Source: Paraburkholderia nodosa DSM 21604 (lineage in GTDB: Bacteria; Pseudomonadota; Gammaproteobacteria; Burkholderiales; Burkholderiaceae). Taken from it: a DNA stretch of 64,000 nucleotides. How positions within the stretch are numbered: position 1 is the first letter of the stretch; each line of letters opens with the position of its first letter. The notes under the pieces were generated by a model that searched no databases, was not told the DNA's origin, and saw nothing but the letters and a program-made list of their open reading frames with translations. A program made the position numbers and the translations under genes. The stretch covers positions 33,879-97,878 of the forward strand of contig NZ_JAFA01000033.1 of the NCBI RefSeq assembly GCF_000519185.1, read 5' to 3'. Of this stretch, positions 16,787 to 24,702 are shown in pieces.

Positions 16787-16828
16787 GCGCCAATTTTACT
16801 TGGCTCCAAATAACTTCGCAATTGATTG

Positions 16829-16858
16829 CTTGACATCAAGATACTCGATGACTAGCAT
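16829..16858 (+). promoter_or_regulatory. Promoter of the aromatic operon with MarR-type palindrome
   Basis: TTGACA (16830-16835), a 17-bp spacer and TAGCAT (16853-16858) form a sigma70-like promoter facing the ligase gene. The palindrome CTTGA-CA-TCAAG (16829-16840) covers the -35 hexamer, the position expected for repression by the divergent MarR protein. The binding is inferred. Confidence 0.55.
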
Positions 16859-16926
16859 TCGCTCATGGTCTGGGCGGGGAGATGAACCGGCCGGCATCAG
16901 AAAGACAACGAAATGGGCGAGACAAC

Positions 16927-18627
16927 ATGGCTTTTGATTCCTCATGCGGGTTTCCGACACAACGGGGCGATAGCGCCGCAATCGCTGGCGGCTCGGTTCG
17001 GGCGGCCTTCGACGCAACGTCGGATCGCTATCCGGAGCGTCCTTTTCTCCATATTCCCGCGCAGGCAACGGCGGGGTATGGGGGCCAGCCGGTGGACTGG
17101 CAATACGGCGAGGCCGCCGTTCGCGTGAAGGTGCTGGAAGCCGTTCTCCGCGAGGCCGGCATGACGCGCGGCCATCGCGTCGCCTTGATGCTCGACAACC
17201 GCGCCGAGTTCTTCCTGTGCTGGCTGGCGCTCAACGGTATCGGCGTGTCGATCGTGCCGCTCAACGCAGAGCACAGCGCTGCGGAGATTGCGCACGTGCT
17301 GCGCGACAGCGCGGCCGTGATGGTGATCACGCTGGACGGACGGAAGGCGGCGCTGGAGCCCGCACTGAACCTCGCACGGACCGGCACTGATATGGCGCTG
17401 CCGCCGGTTTGGTGCCTTGACGGCGGCATGCCCCAGGCGCCGGCGCCGCGCGGCACGCTCTCAGCCGGCGAGGACGAGTGCGCGCTGGTCTATACCTCGG
17501 GCAGCACGGGTTTGCCGAAGGGCTGCATGCTGTCGAATGCCTACATGCTGGCGTTCGGCCGGTGGTACCTGGCGCTCGGCGGCCTGTGCGCCATCGAGCC
17601 CGGCGCCGAACGCCTGATCACCCCGTTGCCGCTGGTGCATATGAACGCGCTGGCCTGCTCGTCGATGGCCATGATCCTGAGCGGCGGTTGCATCGTTCAG
17701 CTGGACCGTTTCCACCCGGGCACCTGGGCGCAGACCGTCGCTGAGAGCGGCGCCACCATCGTGCATTACCTGGGCGTGATGCCGGCCATCCTGCTGCAAT
17801 TCCCGCCCCATCCCGGCGAGCGTGCGCACGCCGTGAAGTTCGGCTTTGGCGCCGGCGTGCATCCCAAACACCAGGCGGCGTTCGAGGCGCGCTTTGGCTT
17901 TCCGCTGGTGGAATCCTGGTCGATGACCGAAGTCGGCGCGGGAGCGGCGGTGGCGGCCAATGTCGAGCCGCGCCAGGCCGGCAGCCGTTGCTTCGGCCGA
18001 CCGGCGGGCCACATGGAATACCGGATCGTCGACGACGCGGGCAATGATCTGCCGCCCGGCACCGCCGGCGAACTGTGGGTGCGCGCTGCCGGTCCGGACC
18101 CGCGGGCGGGCTTCTTCTCGGGTTACGCGAACCAGCCAGCGTTGACCGAAGCCGCATGGGCCGGCGGCTACTTCCACACCGGAGACATCGTGCGCGCGGG
18201 TAGCGACGGCGCCCTGCATTTCGTCGATCGCAAGAAGAGCATCATCCGGCGCAGCGGCGAGAACATCGCCTCGCTCGAAGTCGAGGCCGTGCTCAACCAG
18301 TTGCCCATTGTGCGTAACGTCGGCGTGGGACCCGTCGACGACGAGACCCGGGGCGAGGAGGTCATGGCGTGCGTCGAGCTTGCCGCTGGCCACGCACCCT
18401 CGCACGAAGTGGCGCTGCAAATATTCGAGGCCGCGGCGCAGCGGCTCACTTACTACAAGCTTCCGGGCTACATCGCTTTCGTGTCCGCGCTTCCGCTGAC
18501 GGCTTCCCAGAAGCTGCAGCGCGGGGTGCTGCGCGAAATCATGGGCCGCCTGGCCGGCGAGGGCGCCGCATTCGATCTGCGCGCCCTGAAGAAACGCCCC
18601 GCCGCGCAACCGGCGGACAACGCCTGA
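16927..18627 (+). CDS. AMP-forming acyl/aryl-CoA ligase
   Basis: 566 residues. ANL-superfamily motifs are in order: YTSGSTGLPKGC at about 188-199 (phosphate loop), VESWSMTEVGAG near 333 (A5), YFHTGDIVR near 414 (A7), DRKKSIIRRSGENI near 434 (hinge) and SQKLQR near 527 with the catalytic lysine. It should activate a carboxylic acid to its CoA thioester at the cost of ATP, the likely first step of the operon. ATG 16927 is preferred; ATG 16882 in the same frame has GGGGAG touching the codon, too close to be used well. First gene of the cluster. Confidence 0.9.
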   Translation: MAFDSSCGFPTQRGDSAAIAGGSVRAAFDATSDRYPERPFLHIPAQATAGYGGQPVDWQYGEAAVRVKVLEAVLREAGMTRGHRVALMLDNRAEFFLCWLALNGIGVSIVPLNAEHSAAEIAHVLRDSAAVMVITLDGRKAALEPALNLARTGTDMALPPVWCLDGGMPQAPAPRGTLSAGEDECALVYTSGSTGLPKGCMLSNAYMLAFGRWYLALGGLCAIEPGAERLITPLPLVHMNALACSSMAMILSGGCIVQLDRFHPGTWAQTVAESGATIVHYLGVMPAILLQFPPHPGERAHAVKFGFGAGVHPKHQAAFEARFGFPLVESWSMTEVGAGAAVAANVEPRQAGSRCFGRPAGHMEYRIVDDAGNDLPPGTAGELWVRAAGPDPRAGFFSGYANQPALTEAAWAGGYFHTGDIVRAGSDGALHFVDRKKSIIRRSGENIASLEVEAVLNQLPIVRNVGVGPVDDETRGEEVMACVELAAGHAPSHEVALQIFEAAAQRLTYYKLPGYIAFVSALPLTASQKLQRGVLREIMGRLAGEGAAFDLRALKKRPAAQPADNA

Positions 18628-18646
18628 GCGGCCGCCGGAGACTCCC

Positions 18647-19819
18647 ATGGCAATCCAACCCGAAGACGCTGATGCCGTGCTGGCAGTGCCAGTCACGACC
18701 GGCTACGCGCGCTACAGCACCGAGCCAGCGGACTGGTATGTCGCGCAATGCCTGCGTGAGCTGCTGGCAGGCGCTGGCTTGTCGAAAGACAGTCTCGACG
18801 GCCTGGCCGTTTCCAGCTTCACGTTGACACCCGACCCGGTGGCCAGCCTGTCGCGCTCGTTGGGGCTGTCGTTGCGTTGGCTGGAATCCGTGCCTTTCGG
18901 CGGCGCCAGCGGCGTGATCGCGCTGCGCCGCGCGGCGCGGGCGGTGGAGGCTGGCGATGCGGAGGTCGTGGCCTGCATCGGCGCCGACGCCAACCCGCGC
19001 GGTGGTTTTGCCGGGCTGGCCAGCCGCTTCTCGTGGGCGGCCATGGACGCCGTTTATCCCTACGGAGCGGCGGGTCCGAACATGCCGTTCGCGCACCTGA
19101 CCCGACGCTACATGGACGCCACCGGCGCGACGCGAGCCGACTTCGGCCGCCTTTGCGTCTCGCAACGCGCCAATGCCAGTGCGGTCGCGCATGCGCTCTT
19201 GCGCGATCCTATCTCGCTCGAGGAATACCTCGACGCCCGGCCAATCGCCGAGCCTCTGCACAAGCTGGACGTCGTGATGCCGTGCGCGGGTGCGGAGGGC
19301 TTTCTGGTGATGCCGCGGCGGCGGGCCCTCCGTCTCGGCCTGCCGCACGCCCGCATCCGGTCGGTGGTCGAGCGCCACAACGCCTACGCCGACGATGAAG
19401 CCATCTTGCGAGGCGGCTGGGCCCAGGAGTGCAGCCGTTTATACCGCGAGGCCGGCGTCGGCTGCAGGGACATCGATGTGCTGGCCACCTACGACGACTA
19501 CCCCGCGGTGGTGTTCCTGCAACTGGAAGGGCTCGGCTTTTGCCCGCCCGGCGCCGCTGCGGCTTTTATTCAGTCACACGATCTGAGTTTCCGGGGCGAC
19601 TTTCCGCACAACACAAGCGGCGGCCAGCTCGGCTGCGGACAGGCCGGTGCGGCCGGCGGCTATCTCGGGCTGGTGGAAGTCCTGCGACAGGTCACTGCGC
19701 AGGCCGGCGCCAATCAGGTGCGCGCTGCCCGCATCGGGCTCGCCAGCGGCTACGGCATGGCCGTGTACGACCGCTGCCTCGCGACTGGGGCGGCGATCAT
19801 CGAAGGGGTCACGCCATGA
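18647..19819 (+). CDS. Thiolase-like protein lacking the usual active-site Cys and HPxG motif
   Basis: 390 residues with the thiolase fold of the SCP-x/lipid-transfer subgroup. Where thiolases have the nucleophilic Cys, this protein has VPFGGASGVIAL (about 81-92), and the C-terminal motif reads NTSGGQLGCGQAG (about 321-333) without the usual His. Such proteins, paired with a DUF35 protein, are known to act as aldolases on CoA thioesters in steroid side-chain breakdown (Ltp2 type). Here too the next gene, overlapping by 4 bp, is a DUF35 protein. A retro-aldol role on an aryl-hydroxyacyl-CoA is inferred, not shown. Confidence 0.85.
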   Translation: MAIQPEDADAVLAVPVTTGYARYSTEPADWYVAQCLRELLAGAGLSKDSLDGLAVSSFTLTPDPVASLSRSLGLSLRWLESVPFGGASGVIALRRAARAVEAGDAEVVACIGADANPRGGFAGLASRFSWAAMDAVYPYGAAGPNMPFAHLTRRYMDATGATRADFGRLCVSQRANASAVAHALLRDPISLEEYLDARPIAEPLHKLDVVMPCAGAEGFLVMPRRRALRLGLPHARIRSVVERHNAYADDEAILRGGWAQECSRLYREAGVGCRDIDVLATYDDYPAVVFLQLEGLGFCPPGAAAAFIQSHDLSFRGDFPHNTSGGQLGCGQAGAAGGYLGLVEVLRQVTAQAGANQVRAARIGLASGYGMAVYDRCLATGAAIIEGVTP

Positions 19820-20250
19820 GCCACTTGAGCCACGATGCTTCCTTTGCGCAATGCGGCTCGCTTGCCTGGCAAAGCATGGCGGCATCCACACCGTCGGGCG
19901 GCCTCGCGCTGCCGTGCTGCGCGCAGTGCGGCCACCAGTTCTATCCGCCGCAACGCTTTTGCCCGCGTTGCCTGCATGGGCACATCGACTTCGTGGCGGA
20001 CAGCGGCGCGGCCGTGGTGCTGTCGGTGACGCGGCTGCACCACACGCTGGAGCCAGCCTTCGTCAGTTTGCTGCCTTTACATGTGGCGGCCGTTCGCACG
20101 GATTCCGATGTCACGCTCTTCGCGCTGGCCGACGACATGCTGGCCCCGGGCACCCGCGTGAGGGTCAGCCTGAGCCGTGAAGCATGGGCGCCCGCCGGTG
20201 TGCTGCGCGCCCGCTGCCTGGCATCGCCGGAACACGGAGGTCCGGTATGA
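19816..20250 (+). CDS. DUF35 OB-fold/zinc-ribbon protein, partner of the thiolase-like protein
   Basis: 144 residues. An N-terminal rubredoxin-like zinc ribbon, CAQCG (about 34) and CPRC (about 51), is followed by an OB-fold domain (residues 60-135). DUF35 proteins form complexes with thiolase-like enzymes and help bind acyl-CoA. The start ATG overlaps the thiolase stop as ATGA, indicating coupled, probably stoichiometric, translation. N-terminal residues 1-30 are an extra stretch compared with the shortest family members. Confidence 0.85.
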   Translation: MSHLSHDASFAQCGSLAWQSMAASTPSGGLALPCCAQCGHQFYPPQRFCPRCLHGHIDFVADSGAAVVLSVTRLHHTLEPAFVSLLPLHVAAVRTDSDVTLFALADDMLAPGTRVRVSLSREAWAPAGVLRARCLASPEHGGPV

Positions 20251-21002
20251 GCCATCTCCATCATGAAACCCAGCGTTTCGCGGGACGTACGGCCGTCGTG
20301 ACCGGAGGTAGCGCGGGCATCGGACTGGCCGTCAGCGAGGCGCTGCTCGCGCAAGGCGCGCGCGTGATTGCCGCGGGGCTGGAGCCGTCCGCCAGTGCGC
20401 ATCCGCGCCTCATCTCCTGCGTCGTGGACCTGTCGACGCCCGATGGCGTCCGCACGCTGGCGAGGCTCGCTCAGGCAGAGCAGGCCGACATCCTCGTCAA
20501 CAACGCCGGCGTGGTGCGCAACACCCTGCTGGAAGACGTGGACGATGCCGAGTTCGACCTGATGATGACGCTCCACGTGCGCTGCGCCATGAAGCTGGCG
20601 CAGGCCTGCCTGCCGCACATGAAGGCACAGCGCTTCGGCCGCATCGTCAATGTGGCGTCGCGCGCGATCGTGGGCCTGGCCGGACGCACCGCCTATGGCG
20701 CGAGCAAGGCCGCGCTGGCCGCGATGACCCGCACGTGGGCGCTGGAATCCGGCCCGTCCGGCATCACGGTCAACACCGTGTCGCCGGGGCCCATCGTCAC
20801 CGGCATGCTGACTCGCGACATCCCGGAGCACGGCGAACGCGCGCGGGCCCTGGCCGCTTCACTGCCGCTCCAGCGCCTCGGCCGCCCCGACGACGTAGCA
20901 CGCGCGGTGCTCTTCTTTGCCGATCCCGCAAACGGCTGGATCACGGGGCAGAACCTCTTTGTCTGTGGCGGGGGGAGCCTGGCCGCCTCTCTGGCGCTCT
21001 GA
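20247..21002 (+). CDS. Short-chain dehydrogenase/reductase
   Basis: 251 residues, classical SDR. TGGSAGIG at about 17-24 binds NAD(P); NNAG near 88; Ser at about 137 (NVASRAIVG) and YGASK at about 150-154 give the catalytic Ser-Tyr-Lys set. It overlaps the DUF35 gene by ATGA. It may oxidise a hydroxyacyl-CoA or an aldehyde-derived alcohol in the pathway; the exact substrate is not evident. Confidence 0.88.
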   Translation: MSHLHHETQRFAGRTAVVTGGSAGIGLAVSEALLAQGARVIAAGLEPSASAHPRLISCVVDLSTPDGVRTLARLAQAEQADILVNNAGVVRNTLLEDVDDAEFDLMMTLHVRCAMKLAQACLPHMKAQRFGRIVNVASRAIVGLAGRTAYGASKAALAAMTRTWALESGPSGITVNTVSPGPIVTGMLTRDIPEHGERARALAASLPLQRLGRPDDVARAVLFFADPANGWITGQNLFVCGGGSLAASLAL

Positions 21003-21056
21003 GGCCTCCTAACCGCACTTCGTCCAAACCACCAGAAACAAACCGGAGACAACATC

Positions 21057-21470
21057 GTGAACCCGAGTCCTTCCTCGTCCATCGCAGGGATTCCGCCGCT
21101 AGAAGAAGTACTCCTAAATAGCGAAGACATGCCGTGGCGCCCCAAATCCCTGCCGGGCCTCTACGAAAAGATGCTGTGGCGCGACGACGCCACCGGCGCC
21201 TCCATCGCACTGATCCGGTTCGAGAAGGGCGTGTCGATACCCTTGCCGCACTCGCATGCATCGAACCAGTTCATGTTCTGCCTGCAGGGTCGCTACGAAT
21301 ACACGGCCACGCATGTGGTGTTGATGCCGGGGAGTTTCTACTGGAATCCCAAGGGGCACGTCCACGGCCCGACGCTCGCGCACGAAGACACCATCGTGGT
21401 GGAGATCTACGACGGTCCGCACTATCCGCAGCAGCCGGGCTGGTACACGGATGAGCGCGATGCCCACTGA
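21057..21470 (+). CDS. Small cupin with three-histidine metal site (dioxygenase-like)
   Basis: 137 residues, one cupin domain similar to ChrR/acetylacetone-dioxygenase-like proteins. Cupin motif 1 reads PHSHASNQ (about 63-70), where the usual Glu ligand is missing, and motif 2 supplies a His in GHVHGP (about 100-105). A three-His set resembles Dke1-type oxygenases that cleave beta-dicarbonyl compounds; an isomerase or binding protein is also possible. Start GTG 21057 with CGGAGA upstream. It overlaps the next gene by 20 bp. Confidence 0.75.
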   Translation: MNPSPSSSIAGIPPLEEVLLNSEDMPWRPKSLPGLYEKMLWRDDATGASIALIRFEKGVSIPLPHSHASNQFMFCLQGRYEYTATHVVLMPGSFYWNPKGHVHGPTLAHEDTIVVEIYDGPHYPQQPGWYTDERDAH

Positions 21471-22593
21471 CCGCGAAAGTGCCGGCATGTCCGGCATCCC
21501 CACGCCCTCAAGCCATTGCGAGACCGATCCGCAGGACCTGTGCGCAGCGGTTGGCGCGATCTTCGAGCGGCTCGGCGTAGCGGCTTCCGATGCCGCGTAT
21601 GTCGCCGAGGCGCTGGTCGATGCCGACATGGAGGGCGTCCCCTCGCACGGCGTCATGCTTGTCCACATGTATGCGCAGCGCCTGCGCAGCGGATCCGTGA
21701 CGGCGGCATCGCGGGCCGCCGTGGCCCATGACCACGGCGCCTGCGTGGTGCTCGACGCCGCCAATATGCTGGGCCAGCTTTCCGCGCGACAGGCAGTCGC
21801 GATCGCGAGGGAGCGGGCCGCTGAGCACGGCATCGGCGCCGTGGCGGTACGCAACGCCTTTCACTTCGGCGCGGCGGGACGGTATGCGAGGGCCCTGGCA
21901 AGCGATGGCTGCGTCGGCATCGCGATGTCCAACACGCGTCCGCTGATGCCCGCGCCGGGTGGCGCCCAGAGCGTGGTCGGCAACAACCCGCTGGCTATCG
22001 CGGTGCCCGGTGACGACGGCATTCCGGTCGAACTCGATATGGCGATGAGCGCCAGCGCGATGGGCAAGATCCGGCTGGCCGCCGCCGCCGGCCGCGAGAT
22101 TCCGGCTGGCTGGGCCACCGACGCGCAAGGCGTGCCCACCACGGACGCGGCCGCTGCCATCGCCGGCATGCTGCTCCCGGCCGCCGGCCCCAAGGGCTTC
22201 GGCCTCGCCTTCATGGTCGACCTGCTGTGTGGCGGTCTGTCCGGCGGCGCCACCGGCGCGGCGGTGCAACCGCTCTATGGCGACAGCGCCATTCCCTACA
22301 ACTGCGCGCACTTCTTCCTCGCGATCGATGTGGCGCATTTCCGCGAAACCGGCGCGTTCGCGCGCACCGTCAGCGACGCGGCGACCGCGGTGCGCGCCTC
22401 GCGGCGCGCACCCGGCACGGAACGCCTGTACACCCCCGGCGAAACCGGCTGGGCGCGGCGTGCCGAATCCGGCGGCGCTTGCCGCGTCGAGCGGCCGGTG
22501 CTGATCGAACTCGCCGCCCTGGCGCGTGCGCTCCCGGCCGCGCTGCCTCCTTCTATTGCCAACCTTGTCAACGATACGGACCTGACAGCATGA
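21451..22593 (+). CDS. Ldh/malate dehydrogenase family (type 2) oxidoreductase
   Basis: 380 residues of the Ldh_2 family (malate, lactate, ureidoglycolate and sulfolactate dehydrogenases), which bind NAD(P) in an unusual fold. Family blocks are seen: DADMEGVPSHGV near residue 57, NAFHFGAAGRYA near 134-145 with the catalytic His, and GPKGFGLAFMVDLLCG near 248-263. It should reduce or oxidise an alpha-keto or alpha-hydroxy acid. The start is uncertain among ATGs at 21451, 21460 and 21487; the first overlaps the cupin gene. The end overlaps the next gene by ATGA. Confidence 0.85.
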   Translation: MSAMPTDRESAGMSGIPTPSSHCETDPQDLCAAVGAIFERLGVAASDAAYVAEALVDADMEGVPSHGVMLVHMYAQRLRSGSVTAASRAAVAHDHGACVVLDAANMLGQLSARQAVAIARERAAEHGIGAVAVRNAFHFGAAGRYARALASDGCVGIAMSNTRPLMPAPGGAQSVVGNNPLAIAVPGDDGIPVELDMAMSASAMGKIRLAAAAGREIPAGWATDAQGVPTTDAAAAIAGMLLPAAGPKGFGLAFMVDLLCGGLSGGATGAAVQPLYGDSAIPYNCAHFFLAIDVAHFRETGAFARTVSDAATAVRASRRAPGTERLYTPGETGWARRAESGGACRVERPVLIELAALARALPAALPPSIANLVNDTDLTA

Positions 22594-22988
22594 AAACGCA
22601 AATTCTCACCGGCGAACTGCGCAAGCCCAACGGCCACTTCTCGCAGGCCACCACCATCGAGGCTAGCGGCAAGCTGGTCTTCATCTCCGGCATGACGGCG
22701 CGCCGGCCCGACGGCTCGATCGCCGGCATCGGCGATGTCGTAACCCAGACCCGCCAGGTCTGCGAGAACCTGAGCGCCGCCATGAAAGCCGCCGGCGGCA
22801 CGCTCGACGACATCTGTCGCGTCGACGTGTACGTGCGCAACATCGAGCATTTCGACCGCATCCACGACGTGCGCCGCGAGTTTTTCCGGGCGCCGCTGCC
22901 GGCTTCGACCATGGTCGAGGTCAGCAAGCTGGTCTCGCCGGAATACCTGATCGAGATCAGCGCGATCGCGGTTCTGCCGCACGCCTGA
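22590..22988 (+). CDS. Rid-family (YjgF/YER057c/UK114) protein without the catalytic Arg of RidA
   Basis: 132 residues, full-length Rid fold: GKLVFISGMTARRPDG near 24-39 and YLIEISAIAVLP at the end. In RidA an Arg in the block VEVARLP is needed for imine hydrolysis; here the aligned block reads VEVSKLV, with Lys. This suggests a member of the non-deaminase subfamilies. Rid relatives in aromatic pathways include 2-aminomuconate deaminase, so handling of an enamine or enol intermediate is possible. Start ATG overlaps the previous stop (ATGA). Confidence 0.85.
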   Translation: MKTQILTGELRKPNGHFSQATTIEASGKLVFISGMTARRPDGSIAGIGDVVTQTRQVCENLSAAMKAAGGTLDDICRVDVYVRNIEHFDRIHDVRREFFRAPLPASTMVEVSKLVSPEYLIEISAIAVLPHA

Positions 22989-23010
22989 GCCACGTATCGG
23001 AGTCCGAATC

Positions 23011-23928
23011 ATGCGATTTGCAAGTTTCATCTACGACGGCCAGGCGCGCATCGGGGTGGTCGAAGGCGAGCAGGTTGCCCTGCTGCCGCTGTCCATGGGC
23101 GACCTGCGCGATGTGATCACCGGTGGCCAGGACGCGCTGTGCAGCATCGTCAGCGCGTTGTGCGACGGCACGCTGGAGTGCATCGCACTCGATGGCCTGC
23201 GCCTGCTGCCGCCACTGCAGCGCCTGCAGCGCGACGTGCTTTGCGTCGGCTGGAACTACTGGGACCACTTTCTGGAAGGCGAGGGCAAGCGTGAAGGGCA
23301 GGAGGTGCCTCGTCCGGAAGCCCCGACCTTCTTCACCAAGAGCCCGCACACCCTGATCGGGCCGCGCGACGACATCGCCTTCGATCCGCGTATCTCGGCC
23401 AAATGGGATTACGAGGCCGAACTGGCGCTGGTGATCGGCGCCGACGGCCGCGGCATTTCTGCGGATGACGCCATGCGGCACGTCTGGGGCTATTGCCTCG
23501 CGAACGACATTTCGCAGCGCGACCTGCAACGCCGTCACGGCGGCCAGTGGCTGAAGGGCAAGAGCATCGACAGCACCATGCCGTTGGGGCCCTTCCTGGT
23601 GACCGCCGATGAGATCGACCCGCGCGAAGTGCGGCTGCAATGCCTCGTGAACGGCGAGCTGCTGCAGGACGCGTCGGTGTCGCAGATGGCTTTCGCCATT
23701 CCCGAACTGATCGCGGAGCTGTCGTTCGGTATGACGCTGCATGCGGGCGACCTCGTTCTGACCGGCACGCCGGCGGGCGTGGGCAACGCACGCGAGCCGC
23801 AGGTGTTCCTGCAAGCCGGCGACGTCGTGACCGTGCGCGGTACGGGCCTGGGCGAACTGGTCAACCGGGTGGTCGAGACCGACCTGTATGGGGAATCGAG
23901 TGTCACGGACATGCGGAGGCGCCCATGA
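23011..23928 (+). CDS. Fumarylacetoacetate hydrolase (FAH) family protein
   Basis: 305 residues; the FAH catalytic domain covers residues 75-295. KSPHTLIGPRDDI, the metal-ligand block WDYEAELALVIG near 132-143 and CLANDISQRDLQ near 164-175 are typical. Members hydrolyse or hydrate diketo or oxo-enoic acids after ring cleavage (hydratases, decarboxylases, fumarylpyruvate hydrolases). Downstream extradiol and flavin oxygenases make a role after meta-cleavage likely. It overlaps the following SDR by ATGA. Confidence 0.88.
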   Translation: MRFASFIYDGQARIGVVEGEQVALLPLSMGDLRDVITGGQDALCSIVSALCDGTLECIALDGLRLLPPLQRLQRDVLCVGWNYWDHFLEGEGKREGQEVPRPEAPTFFTKSPHTLIGPRDDIAFDPRISAKWDYEAELALVIGADGRGISADDAMRHVWGYCLANDISQRDLQRRHGGQWLKGKSIDSTMPLGPFLVTADEIDPREVRLQCLVNGELLQDASVSQMAFAIPELIAELSFGMTLHAGDLVLTGTPAGVGNAREPQVFLQAGDVVTVRGTGLGELVNRVVETDLYGESSVTDMRRRP

Positions 23929-24680
23929 AAGCCAGTTTCGATGCGAGCGGCGACGTGATCGTCATCACGGGCGGCGCCAACGGCATCGGCGCGGCGCTCG
24001 CGCGTGCCTGCGCCGGGGCGGGGGCAACGGTGGTCGTCTGCGACGTGGACGAGCGCGCCGCGGCGGCGTTGCTGGCCGCCGAGCCGCGCCTGCGGTTTGT
24101 CCGCCTCGATGTCAGCGACCGCGATGCCGTGATGGCCGCCATGCAGTCGATCGAGAACGAGCATGGCCGCATCGACGGTCTGGTCTGCGGCGCGGCGGTG
24201 CAGCCGCGCCGGGCTGTGCATGACACGGCGCCGGCCGACTGGCAGCGCACGCTCGGCATCAACCTCGACGGCGTGGTGTGGTGCTACCAGGCGGCGCTGC
24301 CCGGCATGATCCGCCGCCGGCGCGGCAGCGTGCTGGCCTTCTCGTCGGGGCTGGCGCACAGCGGCTGGGCCGAGTCCGCCGCCTATGCCGCCAGCAAGGG
24401 CGCCCTGGTGGCCTTCATCAAGAGCGCCGCGAAGGAGGTGGCCCGGCACCGGGTGCGCGTCAACCTGATCGCCCCCGGCGTCATCGACACGCCCCAGTAC
24501 CGCCATGCCAATGCCGGAAGCGACGACGCGCACTGGGCGGCCACGCTCGGGGTCGGCCAGCCGGAAGACGTCACGGGGCCGCTGATGTTCCTGCTATCCG
24601 ATGCCGCCACCATGACCGCGTCGGTGCTCAGCCGGGACTATGCCTGGCACGCCAGCGAACCAGCGGGGCGCGAGCAATGA
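23925..24680 (+). CDS. Short-chain dehydrogenase/reductase (second)
   Basis: 251 residues, classical SDR with GGANGIG near 15-21 and YAASK near 154-158; Ser in FSSGLAHSG near 140. It resembles cis-dihydrodiol dehydrogenases and alcohol dehydrogenases of aromatic pathways in general layout, which would fit rearomatisation of a Rieske product, but no diagnostic residue proves this. Start ATG 23925 overlaps the FAH stop. Confidence 0.86.
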   Translation: MKASFDASGDVIVITGGANGIGAALARACAGAGATVVVCDVDERAAAALLAAEPRLRFVRLDVSDRDAVMAAMQSIENEHGRIDGLVCGAAVQPRRAVHDTAPADWQRTLGINLDGVVWCYQAALPGMIRRRRGSVLAFSSGLAHSGWAESAAYAASKGALVAFIKSAAKEVARHRVRVNLIAPGVIDTPQYRHANAGSDDAHWAATLGVGQPEDVTGPLMFLLSDAATMTASVLSRDYAWHASEPAGREQ

Positions 24681-24702
24681 CATTCACCGGAGAACAACAA
24701 CC

